A stretch of 64,000 nucleotides of DNA from Leptidea sinapis (Eukaryota; Arthropoda; Insecta; Lepidoptera; Pieridae): positions 15,444,501 to 15,508,500 of the forward strand of contig NC_066269.1 in the NCBI RefSeq assembly GCF_905404315.1, given 5' to 3'. A program made the translations under genes and the position numbers. Within the stretch, counting starts at the first letter, position 1. Each line of letters opens with the position of its first letter. This document shows, piece after piece, positions 21,918-33,078 of the stretch. The notes beneath the pieces were generated by a model. That model did no database searches and was not told the DNA's origin. It saw nothing but the letters and a program-made list of their open reading frames with translations.

Positions 21918-22825
21918 TTTAATGTCGCAAAATATTGTACAATATATTGACCTCAAAATGAGAAAACTCAATGAACAATCATATAAAAATCACAGATTCC
22001 AAATTAAAATGTAATATTTTGTTTGTTTTTAATTATAAGTATAATAATATAATAATAACACATTGTTTCTTATTGATCGGATCGCACTAAATGATATTAT
22101 TAGTATTTATAGAAAACACCAATTATGGCATTGAAATAATTCCTCATAAATAAACATACTGTGAATGCAATTTAAAATATAATTTCAAACATTAAATTAA
22201 TAACAAGATTTGTAAATTCTGTATCAGTTCTAGTTATGTAAAATAATCAAGTAAGAATGCCACAAATGACTTCCTGTTGAATGAAGACTCCAAGTATGGA
22301 AATACAATAGCTGTTGTAAGAAGGACCGTCTAACCGCTAACGGCATCTGAATATTTATAATTAGCAAAGATGATTTTAGTACCAATTTAAATGTTGATAT
22401 AAGCAGATGGATCAACACAACGTTGGGTTGACATTGTTAGAGAAATTGTGTAGATGTATTGAAATATAATAATTAAACAAAGTGTTCAAAGCGATCTTAA
22501 TTTTATGTCAATATGCTGTGTAAAGTGACGCTGTTAAGGAGGTATATTTGTTAGCGAGATTCAAATATTTTAACTGCTTGCTTAGAATTCACAATATTAT
22601 GTTCGTTTATCCAACGCCTTATAAAATGTATTGATTCCTCAGGTATAGCAATATGGGCAGAGGTGATCACATACCATTAGGTGATCCTGATTGAGCTTTA
22701 ATGAGAAGAAGTACCAGGTATTTCATGGCACTCTATTAAATCAATATTTACAGCTTCATCAATTTACATACAAGCTATGCAAAGTGATTCCAAATACTAA
22801 ACTTTTCAACTTACTGTATCAGACG
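21918..22825. other. AT-rich spacer
   Basis: No gene seen. Bases 22655-22690 (ggcagaggtgatcacatacc) are a scrap of the LINE-B/repeat A junction motif. Confidence 0.35.
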
Positions 22826-23133
22826 AAAGCTCCCTTGCACAGAATGCCGGCTAGATTATGGGTACTACCATGGCACCTATTTCTGCCGTGAAACAGTAAT
22901 GTAATGTAAACATTATTGTGTTTCGGTCTGAATAAGTATGCTTGTTAAATTAGTGGGCAAATGAGACTAAAACAAGTCTCAAGGTGTCTCAAGGTGAGAG
23001 CGCAATTGTAGTGCCGCTCAGAATTTTTGGGGCTATTAAGAAATCCTGAGCAGCACTGCATTTTAATGGGCAGGGCGTATCAATTACAATCAGCTGAATG
23101 TCCTGCTCGTCTCGTCCCTTATTTTCATAAAAA
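22826..23133 (+). repeat. Repeat A
   Basis: Runs from ctcccttgcacagaatgcc to cgtcccttattttcataaaa. It is slightly 5'-shortened and has a local duplication of aggtgtctcaaggtg near 22985. Confidence 0.75.
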
Positions 23134-23324
23134 AAATACTTAAGCTTAAATAAAAAATGTAAGTGAATCTTAAATGAATTTGGGAGTTACAGGATATGCA
23201 TTAATTCACCGAAACTGAATAAATAAAGGTAATATGCAAATATAAAATTTTCAAGAATTTTAAGAAAGTACAGGTTTAAATACCACCAGGTGGATCAATG
23301 AATTAATTGCCTTTGAAGGAGTAC

Positions 23325-23405
23325 TCTGAACCCGATCAACAGCTGGCAAAATATTGTGGAAGAAAAAGGGGGAGGCCTTCGCCCAGCAGTGGGATGTAGT
23401 ATAAA
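23325..23405 (+). pseudogene. RTE LINE 3' tip
   Basis: Encodes NIVEEKGEAFAQQWDVV-like residues after one frameshift; the nucleotide string gaggccttcgcccagcagtg is the usual last-exon end of RTE elements. Only about 80 bp remain. Confidence 0.6.
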
Positions 23406-23744
23406 CTAGAATTTATATTAAATGAATAGAATAAGAATAAAAATTTTGTATTGTTAAAAGTATTTGAAGGCTTAAATAAATAAATAAACAGGTTTCAATT
23501 AAACAATCATCTCTTCAGCTGAAAGACGTCCACAGCTGGACAATGATCTACCCCAAAGATTTCCATGGCAATTGGTCATGCACTACCAATTATTATTAAA
23601 TTCAATAATCACACTAGGCTTCTTGATAACAGGATTATCCATCCACCAAACGAGCATGATGTATGGACGAGCCATTACTTTTCTCGACCATATTTTAGGA
23701 AAGTTGATGAAACGCGACAACCAATGATATTTAAGCGAGAATGA

Positions 23745-24075
23745 AAAGGAAAAGAAAAGGAGGACAAACGAGCGTACAGGTCCTCAGTGTTAAGTGATCA
23801 CCGTCGCCAACATTCTCTTGCAACACAGGAGAAATCACAGGAGTATTGCCAGACTTTAAGGAAGGTGTACGCGCTTATTTTGAAGATACCCATGTCGTAT
23901 CGTCTCGTAAACACCGCACAATGAAGCTCATTCCACAGCTTTGTAGGACGTGGAAGAAAGCTCCTTGAAAAGCGCACTGTGGAGGACCACCACACATCCA
24001 GGTGGTGGAGATAATATTATTATTTGTGGCGTGTCGTGCGAAGGTGGAATTCGGCGGCAGGAAACAGGTGAAACC
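23745..24075 (-). pseudogene. LINE-B 3' fragment
   Basis: Minus-strand copy of about 50880-51205: attctcttgcaacac, acccatgtcgtatcg, ccacagctttgtagg and cgaaggtggaattcggcgg occur in the expected order. The frame (SSTVRFSRSFLPR, WNELHCAVF) is largely open in two pieces. The 5' part of the element is absent. Confidence 0.8.
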
Positions 24076-24446
24076 GCAAAATACCTCTACTTATAATAAT
24101 AGTTTCTTTATTTTATTCCATTTAAAGGCATCCCTGATTTATTTAATCTCCTTTCTTGCACAACGAATTTATCATTAGTAGATAACATAATATTATTCTT
24201 ATTCAAGCCTCGTTGTAAAACTTCAGCAATCTTTGTATTGACATACATTAATTAGTCATAAACACAATTAAAGTTATTACTTTGCTAAGACGAAGTTAGG
24301 TTCTTTGAAATTTCAAATGCGTACAAATTAGAGTACACATAATTGTGTAAATTATATGTACATTCCTAATTGGGTATAACGTGAGATTTATACTGAATAC
24401 AATTACGGAATTATCCACAATATATAAAATAAGGTTTGTTTTTTTT

Positions 24447-24715
24447 ATGGCAATAAGGGACGAGACGATCAGTACGTTTACCTGATGGTAATTGATACTT
24501 CTTGCCCATTACAATGCAGTGCCGCTCTGGATTCTTGAAGGACCCAAATATTCTTATTCGGCCAGTAATTTCACAAGCTACGGCGTTCTTCAGGCTGAGA
24601 CACAGTAATGTTTACAATTAATAGTAATGCAGAAGCTGTACGGCAGAAACAGGCGCCGTTGTGGTACTCATAATCAAGCTGGCATCCTGTGCAAAGGAGC
24701 CTCCCACTGGTAACA
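24447..24715 (-). repeat. Repeat A
   Basis: Reverse copy from caataagggacgagacgat to gcctcccactgg. A middle segment of about 45 bp is deleted near 24555, and an extra A/T-rich insertion lies near 24620. Confidence 0.75.
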
Positions 24716-25599
24716 CTGGTTTCTTGATTAGCATTGTAAATTTTATGCACCAAAACCATGTCTCAACTTTGGTTTTAGTTTCTTCTTTGCCTGTGATAAT
24801 TTATTTCTTTCATTTTGAACCCGGCGCCCGGAATAACAAAGTATAAGAAAAGATTAACAATGCACATGTTTAACTTTAATTGGAATGTTTCTATTGTTAA
24901 CTAGAATTCAATCGCTAGTTATAATTAGTTCAGTGAATTAAACTTTTTATTCGCTGAATTAAAGATTATTATTTTATTATTAGATTGACAAGACTATACG
25001 ATTAAATCACATCCAAATTGACTTTAGCAACAGTCACAAATTAAGTTCTTAAATTTTAATTTTAATTATCGTAAATTTTTTGACTGATTCAAAAATGGGT
25101 TTTCTTACACTGTGAATTTCAATCCTAAGTCAATAAATATTATTTTAAATAAATGACAAAGGCTTCGTGAGTCCAATAAATAAGTAGTCTATAACAATTT
25201 ATTAGAAAATCGGCGTCTTTCAAGACCAAACATTTCTAATTGAGTAACAATATGTTCTATGTAACATTTTGTACTGGCTCATTTGTTGTGAAGTAAATAT
25301 CGTTTTCGTGATTACCAAGCTTTGTACTTCCACACAATTTGAGACTCGGCAGCAACTCCCAGATTACGTATTCAAAGTTTCCATAGCTCATTTAAATATA
25401 AATATGACAAGAAGGCGAAAAACGCTGCCGTTCCTATTGTTCCTATAAACAGAACAATGAACGAAAGGTCTTTCTTTTTCGTTTCACTGTTTCTTTTGCG
25501 GAATTATAATAATATGTGTGCCTCGCCAACATCGATCAAATGTCAAAGTCATGTTGATTCTTTTCGTTGACAATCATGTTGTTGTATTCTGAATTCTTA

Positions 25600-25713
25600 A
25601 TGGAACGCCAAGCGGTTAGTGAATTATTATTATTTCAGCGTATTGCGGCGTTTTTGAGAGCAAATTCGATAAAAAAGTTCAGATTTGTGCAAAGAAAATT
25701 TTGGATTTTATGA
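25600..25713 (+). CDS. Short ORF resembling a transposase N terminus
   Basis: ATG 25600 to TGA 25711 encodes 37 residues beginning MERQAVSELLLFQRIAAF and ending in a basic QRKFW motif. Past the stop the frame continues with GNETTRKYGDLFHNLL. Harbinger-type and MADF-containing transposases start in a similar way, but the match is loose. The flanks (24716-25599 and 25714-26214) show no other gene. Confidence 0.2.
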   Translation: MERQAVSELLLFQRIAAFLRANSIKKFRFVQRKFWIL

Positions 25714-25844
25714 CTCAATCGTAACGGTGGAAATGAAACAACACGTAAATATGGTGACCTATTCCACAACCTGCTATTAAATGTTTTTATGTATGTTGAA
25801 GTACCTATATCATATGAAACATATCGTTTCTCTCATCCACAGTA

Positions 25845-25895
25845 CAGGCTATGGCTAGTTTGGAGCATGATTATTTGTGTAAAAGTGTATCAAAC
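25845..25895 (+). repeat. SINE-1 3' end only
   Basis: cagtacaggctatggctag followed by gattatttgtgtaaaag matches the last 50 bp of SINE-1. Confidence 0.65.
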
Positions 25896-26214
25896 CTATC
25901 AAAATAACGGTTTGCACTCCGAGAGTGCCGGCAGAAGTAAACGCACTTGAACATTAACATTGGGCATTTTTGAATATCTTGGAATAGTTAGGGAATAATT
26001 TCGCACAAATTATTTATCAGCATAAAAGTACTTGCATTTATGTGGTTAAAATACAATATTCATTTATAGCGCTATCGTACACAAAAATGAAAATTTATAT
26101 TACATACAAAATTTAACACTTCAGAACCACTTTAATTATTTTACACTATTACTGGTCTCAATAAAAGACTGTCTCAAATTATCTAACACATGGGATACTA
26201 GATATACCAAAGTA

Positions 26215-26392
26215 AAGTTCAGTAAATTTTGCCAAAAACCATCTGTTTACAGCAAATACCACCTCCGACGTAATAAATGGCTCTTAACTTAATAATGAGA
26301 ACTATGACAAATACTATCTTGACTCATTTCATCTGCAGTTCCCCTGAAAATGAGATCTGGAGAGGTCTCGAAATGTCAGGTTAACTAAAAGA
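26215..26392 (-). mobile_element. Family X internal fragment
   Basis: Reverse complement of 59725-59870, with gagatctggagaggtctcg, tcatttcatctgcagt and ggtggtatttgct-type strings in inverse order. It ends at the inner edge of the left TIR, exactly where gypsy gag sequence begins. Confidence 0.75.
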
Positions 26393-27268
26393 ACAGTTGC
26401 GGGGCTTGCAAGAGGAACAAGCGCGCCGACAGGAAGAACAGCTACAGGGCTTGAAAGAGGAGCAAGCGCGCCAACAAGAGGAACAAGCAGGCCGACAGGA
26501 GAAGCAGCTGCGAGGCCTGCATGAAGGCCTCTCCAAAGACATTTTATCCGTTGTGCAGAAAAACTCCACCCGTATTGACGCTGTGGAAAAAGAGATCGCC
26601 CGGATTGACAGTGTGGAAAAGAAGATGGACAAAGTTGAAGAGAACTTTCAACGGAAGATGGGAGAGATGGAAGTTACCATTAATCAGCTCAGTGGGAGGG
26701 TCGTGTGTCCTTCAGCCAATACAGGAGTTTTCTGCGGAACCACATCGAGCAGAAATTTAAAAGTACCTCCCTACGACGGCAAGTCTTCCTGGGCTGCCTT
26801 TAAGCTACAATTGGAGACGGTCAGAAGAGCCTGCGGTTGGAGTGACCAAGAAGCGCACTCTGCCCTCACACTAGCGCTCCGTGACGAAGCACTCTCCGTA
26901 TTGGAATCACTCGGCGCTGGGAAGGAGGAAGTGACCTACACAGACAACACCTCGAACATGTGTACCTGGCGCAACTTTAGGACCGCAGTCAAAGGGCCAG
27001 CGAAACTCTACAGCAGTGGTCCGTGGAAGCCGAGAAACTAGTGCGTAAAGCATATCAGTCGTCGCCAGCTGCAATAGAAGAAATGTTGCTCCAAGTTTTC
27101 ATCGATGTTATACGGGACGCCGAAGTTAGAGCAGCCGTACAATTGAGTCATCATACCATCTTGAAGAAAACGGTGGCACATGCGTTGGAAGTGGAAGTGG
27201 TTCGCCTCGGTTCGGTTGAGACTCCGCAAAATTGTACCAGCAGATTCCAGCCGAAGGCAAGCATATAG
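26385..27268 (+). pseudogene. gag: Gypsy gag
   Basis: The first about 60 residues are a strongly charged coiled coil built from imperfect repeats of the type EEQARRQEEQLQGLK, then a second heptad-like segment (IDAVEKEIARIDSVEKKM). A capsid-like region follows from LKVPPYDGKSSWAAF to LRDEALSVLE. The frame then shifts near 27000 and continues as KLVRKAYQSS...VAHALEVEVV in frame 2 (27023-27268). In intact relatives capsid is followed by a CCHC zinc knuckle; here it appears at about 27275 in the third frame as CYGCGERGHF, with the last Cys replaced (Ser follows Thr). No start codon is left. Confidence 0.8.
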
Positions 27269-27269
27269 C

Positions 27270-28568
27270 CCAGTATGCTATGGTTGTGGAGAGCGAGGAC
27301 ACTTTAGGGGCACTAGCCCCAGGCGTGAGAGCATAACGAAAGTATACGGCGGTCTCAACATCACCCCTGGAGCAGCAGGAAAACTAGAAAAGGCCAGGGC
27401 AGTGGGGTGGGCGCTGGCCGGTATAACCAAAGCCCCAAGGATCTTCGTTAAGCAGACATGTGACGGAAACACTTTAGATATAGAAGCAAGGATAAATGGA
27501 AAATCTTGCCGTTTCACTTTGGATACGGGAGCCTCACGTACAGTCGTTGGCCAAAGAAGACTAGAGAGCATCGGAAGACGACATATGCGAGAAAATATAA
27601 ACTTAACACTCACAACAGCTACCGGCCAGCGCATACCAGTCCAGGGAGAGAAGATCGTGGCCATGAAAATCGGGGATACGTTGTACTGGCAAAAAGTGGT
27701 AATCGCGGATATCACAGATGACTGCATCATTGGGTTGGATTTTCTTCGAAATCATCAGTGTACCATTGACATGAAACATGGTGTATTGAAGCATGGAGGT
27801 GAAGAAATTCCAATAAAAGGCGGAACTGTTGGGAAAGTGCTGTGCTTGGGAGACACTACTTTAAATCCGAGATCGCAGACCCTAGTCCCGGTAGTCCTGC
27901 CAAGAGATGACAGAGGAAGACCTTGTCAATGCGCTTTAATAGAAAGAGAGACATCGGACACGACATGGATCCCAGCCAGGACTGTTGTGGGAAACTCCCA
28001 GATTGCGATGGTTCCCGTGTTTAATCCTCATGAGGACAAGCAAATCATTAGGAAGGGAACCGTGATCGGAGCTTGTGAGGAGATAGCTTGGTTAAGAAAG
28101 TGTGAAGAAGGGAGAAGGACCGTAGCTGCAAGCCAGGATGTGAACATACAGAAACTTCTAGATGGCTGTAAGGACAATCTTACCAAGCTACAGTTAATAA
28201 ACGCGAGAAATTTCCCGCTACGCTACACCGGGATATTCTCAAAGAACGACGGGGACATCGGAAGAACTGGTTTGGTGAAACACAAGATCGACACAGGAGA
28301 CACTGTTCCGATACGGCAAAGACCAAGACGTATTCCGTTTGCACGCGAACAAGAAGTGGAAGACATGATTCGGGATATGAAAGAAAATGGTGTGATAGAA
28401 CCGTCATCGAGTCCATGGTGTTCTCCAGTGGTTCTGGTTAAGAAGAAGGATGGATCAACTAGATTTTGTGTGGACTATCGGCGTTTGAACGATGTAACTA
28501 AGAAAGACAGTTATTCATTACCAAGAATCGATGAGGAGAAACCTGCCTTGTCTACTTGGATGACATAA
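27270..28568 (+). pseudogene. pol: Gypsy pol 5' part: zinc knuckle, protease, start of RT
   Basis: After the knuckle the frame contains an aspartic protease with active-site DTGAS (about 27520) and the helper motif IIGLDFL (about 27728). RT begins with the segment GVIEPSSSPWCSPVVLVKK and FCVDYRRLN (about 28395-28490). The frame then jumps at about 28530: the RT part containing the first catalytic Asp region is deleted, and the sequence continues out of frame as the YLDD region. The protease looks intact, while RT could not be functional. Confidence 0.85.
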
Positions 28569-29580
28569 TCATTATGGGACGAAATTTTGAAGATCATCTT
28601 AAGAAGCTCGAAAAAGTCTTCGCAAAACTGCAGGGTGCCAACTTGAAGTTGAGTCCAAAGAAATGTTCCTTCTTTCAACGTCAGGTGAATTACTTGGGGC
28701 ACGTTATCTCGGAGCAAGGTGTTGCGACGGATCCTGCCAAGATAAGTGCTGTCAAGGACTGGTCGACGCCGACAGAAAAGACACATGTGAGAGCATTTCT
28801 AGGACTATGCTCTTTTTATCGACGCTTTGTGAGGGGGTTTTCCGATATTGCTAAGCCCTTACATCGACTGACGGAGGAGAAAAGAGCCTTTTCATGGGAT
28901 GAAGAATGCCAACAAGCTTTCTTAGAGTTGAAGAAAAGACTGTGTGAATCACCTATCCTGGGATATCCTGACACAGAGGGAAGATTCATAGTGGATGCTG
29001 ATGCTAGCAACACCGGAATTGGTGGAGTATTATCTCAGAAGAGAGGAGATCAAGAAGTTGTAATTGCATACTTTAGCAAATCTTTATCGAAGCCGGAGAG
29101 AAACTACTGTGTAACTCGTAAGGAGTTACTGGCCGTGGTAAAGACATTACAACATTTCAAAAAGTACTTATTGGATCGCAAATTCCTCGTAAGGACTGAT
29201 CATTCCGCCTTGAAGTGGTTACTAGAATTCAAGAATCCGGAAGGACAAGTGGCCAGATGGATTGAGCAACTTCAAGAGTATGACTTTGAAATCGAGCATC
29301 GAGGAGGAAAAAGTCATGGAAATGCAGATGCGTTATCTAGAAGACCTTGTCCGATGGAATGCAAACATTGCATTCGTCAGGAGGAGAAAGAGAATTTTAT
29401 GATCCGGCTGATCAGAACAGATTCGATCGACGAGAACTGGAGCAACGATGCAATGAGGAGAACTCAGGAAAAATTATAAGGATCTTCAACCACTTTTACA
29501 TTGGCTAGCAAGTGGATTATTTAAACCAAAATGGTCTGAAGTGGCTAGACACAGTACGGCTACCAAGAGTCTCTGGGCAC
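28540..29580 (+). pseudogene. pol: Gypsy pol: RT YLDD region, connection, RNase H
   Basis: Starts at the YLDD box (about 28550) followed by a conserved NLKLSPKKCSFF...YLGHVIS segment, thumb and connection (FLGLCSFYRRFV), then RNase H with VDADASNTGIGGVL (first Asp), ELLAVVKTLQHFKKYL (Glu) and TDHSALKWLL (Asp). The frame 28556-29479 is open for 307 residues. A one-base-type frameshift at about 29475 makes the TAA; the downstream frame (PLLHWLASGLFKPKW) continues to 29584, where LINE-A interrupts it. The 307-residue RNase H block is the best preserved part of the element. Confidence 0.85.
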
Positions 29581-31826
29581 AATGCTTCTATATTTACTTC
29601 AAAGACAGTCAACTCGGGTGGTCTCTTGTCATTTAATAACTGGGCAACAGCTGGTATTCATAGGAGCAGACAACGGTTATATGAACTATATAGTGAGAGA
29701 TCATCATGTAATCATGAAGCATCTTTCCTTGTATATGTGAAAAATTATTCAAAATTATTTAAGAAAGTATGTACTATTGCTAAGTCAACGCATATTAGAG
29801 AAATAATTAAAAATGCTTCAAATAAAATAAAAATGACTTGGAAAGTTATTAACTGGGAATCTGGAAGAGCGAAAGACTGCAAGTTTGAATATAAACTTAT
29901 AATAAACAATACAAAAATCCACTCTGAGCAGGAAGTAGCTTCTGCTTTTGAGAAATTTTTTTCTGACATTCCAGTTTCCATCTCAAGCACCCTTGTCTCC
30001 TCCACCAGTGTTGCCGAGCCACTTCTTTTGGAAAATGTTAAGGAATGTAAACAAAATTTCAAATTCAGTTTTGTTAGCCCAGCAGAAATAATTAAAACTT
30101 TCAGATCCTTAGAAATGAAAAAAACTGCTGATATATGGGGCATATCTGTAAAAATGATAAGTTCTGTTATTGACGTCATAGCACCATATCTAGCACTAAT
30201 TTTTAATAGCTTTGTTGAACATGGCGTGTTTCCTGACCTTCTGAAGTATAGTAAAATTACACCAATATTTAAATCGGGACTCACTTCTGACCCGAATAAC
30301 TATCGCCCTGTTTCGGTGTTGCCGACCCTTAGTAAAATTTTTGAAAAAATTATTTTAAGCCAAATGCTTACTCACTTTAACACTTATAAGTTACTTCATA
30401 TAAAACAATTTGGCTTTACTAGGGGACGCTTGACTACGGATGCAGGTGTTGAACTCATCAGGAATATTTTTGAGGCCTGGGAGGAATCACAGAATGCACT
30501 TGGTATCTTCTGTGATTTATCTAAGGCTTTTGATTGTGTTCAACATTCAACGCTGGTCAGGAAGCTATGCCACTATGGTATAAGAGGATCTGCACTCGAT
30601 CTTCTGATCTCATATTTAAATAATAGGATTCAGAGGGTCGAGGTGAATGGCAGGAGATCTCCTGGGACTCCTCTCAGTATGGGGGTACCACAAGGGTCTA
30701 TTCTTGGACCCTTCCTCTTCCTAATTTATATAAATGATCTACCTAACCTTGTAGAAAAAAACACAAGGTGGTATTGTTTGCAGATGACACTTCACTTATA
30801 TTCAAAGTGAAACGAAGACAAGTTTTGTATGACGAAGTAAACAATGCTCTATCTGACATCGTGTACTGGCTTAGCGTCAATAACTTATTGTTAAATAATC
30901 ATAAAACCAAATATATTAAATTCACCGCGCCAAATGTCAAAAATGTAGATGCGAATATTTTATTAAATGGAGAAGTGGTAAAACCAGTGGAATCTGCTAT
31001 ATTTTTTGGCATTACTCTTGATTCCAAATTGCAGTGGGGCCCCCATATTGAAGGATTGGCGAATAGGCTTAGTTCTGCAGCATATGCGGTTAAGAAAATT
31101 AGACGGTTAACTGACATAGATTCGGCGAGATTAGTATACTTTAGTTATTTTCATAGCATTATGTCCTATGCTATATTGTAATGGGGCAGTGCGGCCGATA
31201 TTAATACTATATTTGTGCTGCAGAAGAGGGCTATTTGCGCGATTTATAACCTAGGTCCTAAAGAATCATTAAGAGAAAATTTAAAGAAATAAACATTTTG
31301 ACTGTTGCTTCTCAATACATTTTTGATAATGTTTTGTATGTTCATAAGCTCATTGAGGAATTTTCTAGAAACTGTGACATTCATAATGTTAACACGAGGA
31401 ACAAACATAAACTTGTTGTGCCTACTACTCGGTTGGGTCAAGTTAGCAAGTCTTTTGTTGGGCGATGTATATGCTTCTACAATATGATCCCAGAAAATGT
31501 ACAAAACAAATGTGTTACGAAATTTAAAAGAATTGTTAAAAAACGTTTGTGTGGGAAAGGTTATTAAAGCATAAATGATTTTCTTAATGACACCACGGAC
31601 TAGGAATAAAGCGAACACCCTCAGGCTCTTTAATTATAAATGTTTATTGTACGATATTACATTGTAATCCATATTTTATATTAAAAAAAAAAAGCCCGCT
31701 GAGTTTCTTGCGCCCATTCTTCTCAGGTCTGAGGCAGTCTCTTTTGAATGGGTGGTAGATTTAGACGTTCAATAAGTGATTTTAAATCCTATTTTGAATA
31801 AAAATATTTGAATTTGAATTTGAATG
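29581..31826 (+). mobile_element. LINE-A (CR1/L2-like) inserted in gypsy pol
   Basis: The non-LTR insert occupies 29585-31822, flanked by AATG on both sides (29581-29584 and 31823-31826). Removing the insert with one AATG rejoins the gypsy reading frame exactly. The 3' end has the tail atttgaatttgaatttgaat rather than poly(A), as in CR1/L2-group LINEs. The 5' end is truncated: no endonuclease is present. Confidence 0.85.
29640..31567 (+). pseudogene. LINE-A reverse transcriptase
   Basis: Starts in the linker before RT (GIHRSRQRLYELY) and covers fingers and palm: NYRPVSVLPTLSKIFEK, QFGFTRGRLTTDAG, FCDLSKAFDCVQHS (first catalytic Asp), GVPQGSILGPFLFLIYINDL, and the FADDTSLIF box (about 30772). 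A frameshift at about 30762 separates the ADD box from the main frame (29512-30810 frame 1, 30768-31181 frame 3). The thumb follows (GITLDSKLQWGPHIEGLA), then a stop at 31179, and a last frame 31298-31567 with YIFDNVLYVHK and SKSFVGRCICFYN. A cytoplasmic target-primed RT is known for the family. The closest paralogue in the window is at 56105-57995. Confidence 0.85.
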
Positions 31827-33012
31827 GAATAGTTTGGTGATGCATGATGGGTTGCTCTGCCGTAAATGGGAAACCCCGCAAGGAAAGGATTGCCGTCTAC
31901 AACTGTTCGTTCCCAGGGAGAAGGTGAACGAGATCCTGAGAGCTTATCACGATGGTTCTTCAGGTGGACATTTGGGAATAAGAAGAACTCTTGTAAAAAT
32001 TAAAGAACGATTTTACTGGTTGCATTGCCGTGATGATGTGGTAGACTGGTGCCGTAAATGCAAGAGTTGTGCAGCTGTCAAAGGACCTCAGACCCGGAGC
32101 AGAGGAGCTATGAAGCTGTATAATGTTTGGGCTCCGTGGGAGAGAGTAGCTCTGGATATGGCTATATCCAGAGCTACTGTGTGTTATCATAGTGGAAATG
32201 GTCCGGCTGGACCATTTCCAGTCACCAAAGCTGGAAGCCGTTACATAATGGTGGTGATGGATTATTTCACGAAGGGGCCGGAAGCATTTGCTCTACCGAA
32301 TCAAGAAGCAGTTACCGTTGCGACGAAGCTGGTGAATGAAGTTTTCTGCAGATTCGGTGTGCCTTTGGAGTTGCACAGTGACCAAGGGCGGAACTTCGAG
32401 TCACAAGTATCTCAAAAAATTTTCAAGAATTTGGGAATCCATAAGACCAGAACTACGCCATATCATCCACAGTCGGACGGGATGGTGGAGAGGTTTAACC
32501 AAACATTGGAGCGACATCTGGCAAAAGTAGTGGACAGTCATCAGGATAACTGGGATGAGTACATTCCACTGTTTCTTAAGTCGTATAGAAGCGCAATACA
32601 CGAGACAACAACGGTGACTCCTACGTACGCCAATTTTGGAAGGGAATTGAAATTGCCAGCTGATTTACTCTCAGGCTGTCCACCGGATACTCCGAAAAGT
32701 ATAACAGAATATGTGTATGAGTTACGGAAAAAGATGGTTGACATCTACGAGGAAATTAGAACAACTGGGCTTAAGGCAAGTGAACAGATGAAGACAGACA
32801 ATCCTGTAAGGCGAAAGGGGAAGTCTCCGAAGCTCCAACCAAGTTTGGAGGGACCATACAAAGTAATCACAAGGATAAATGATGTGACTCTCAGGATCCA
32901 GCGTACCCCTCGAAGTCCCCCGAAAATCGTACATGTCGATCGGGTGCCTATGTACTATGGAAGCAACGATGATCGGGACGATCAAGTCTTGGGAGGGGGC
33001 AGTGTTGCGTAG
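31827..33012 (+). pseudogene. pol: Gypsy integrase
   Basis: A 392-residue open frame. The HHCC zinc-binding domain (YHDGSSGGHLGI, then CRKCKSC) is followed by the core domain with ALDMA (first Asp), LHSDQGRNFES (second Asp), TPYHPQSDGMVERFNQ (Glu) and a C-terminal domain with LEGPYKVITRI and VHVDRVPMYY. The catalytic triad is present. A 45 bp in-frame insertion (32164-32208) sits immediately after the first catalytic Asp and adds 15 foreign residues, which probably damages the core fold. The frame itself stays open to TAG 33010. The integrase inserts the cDNA in intact relatives. Confidence 0.9.
32991..33002 (+). promoter_or_regulatory. Polypurine tract of the gypsy element
   Basis: gggagggggcag lies directly before the TG start of the LTR and overlaps the last integrase codons. 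It is the expected plus-strand priming site. Confidence 0.7.
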
Positions 33013-33078
33013 CAACCCTTCGAAGTATATATATGACGAGAGTTGTCAAACTTCAAGACATTGTTAATTTCAACAGCA

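Noticed and set aside
26381..26632. Cys/Ser-rich minus-strand frame
   Set aside because: Antisense shadow of the repetitive gag coiled coil; its periodic Cys pattern only mirrors the plus-strand repeats.
27278..27730. Minus-strand frame of 150 residues
   Set aside because: Shadow of the gypsy zinc knuckle and protease region.
29745..30284. Minus-strand frame of 179 residues opposite LINE-A RT
   Set aside because: Shadow frame; the plus strand carries clear RT motifs, and a paralogous shadow occurs at 56191-56442.
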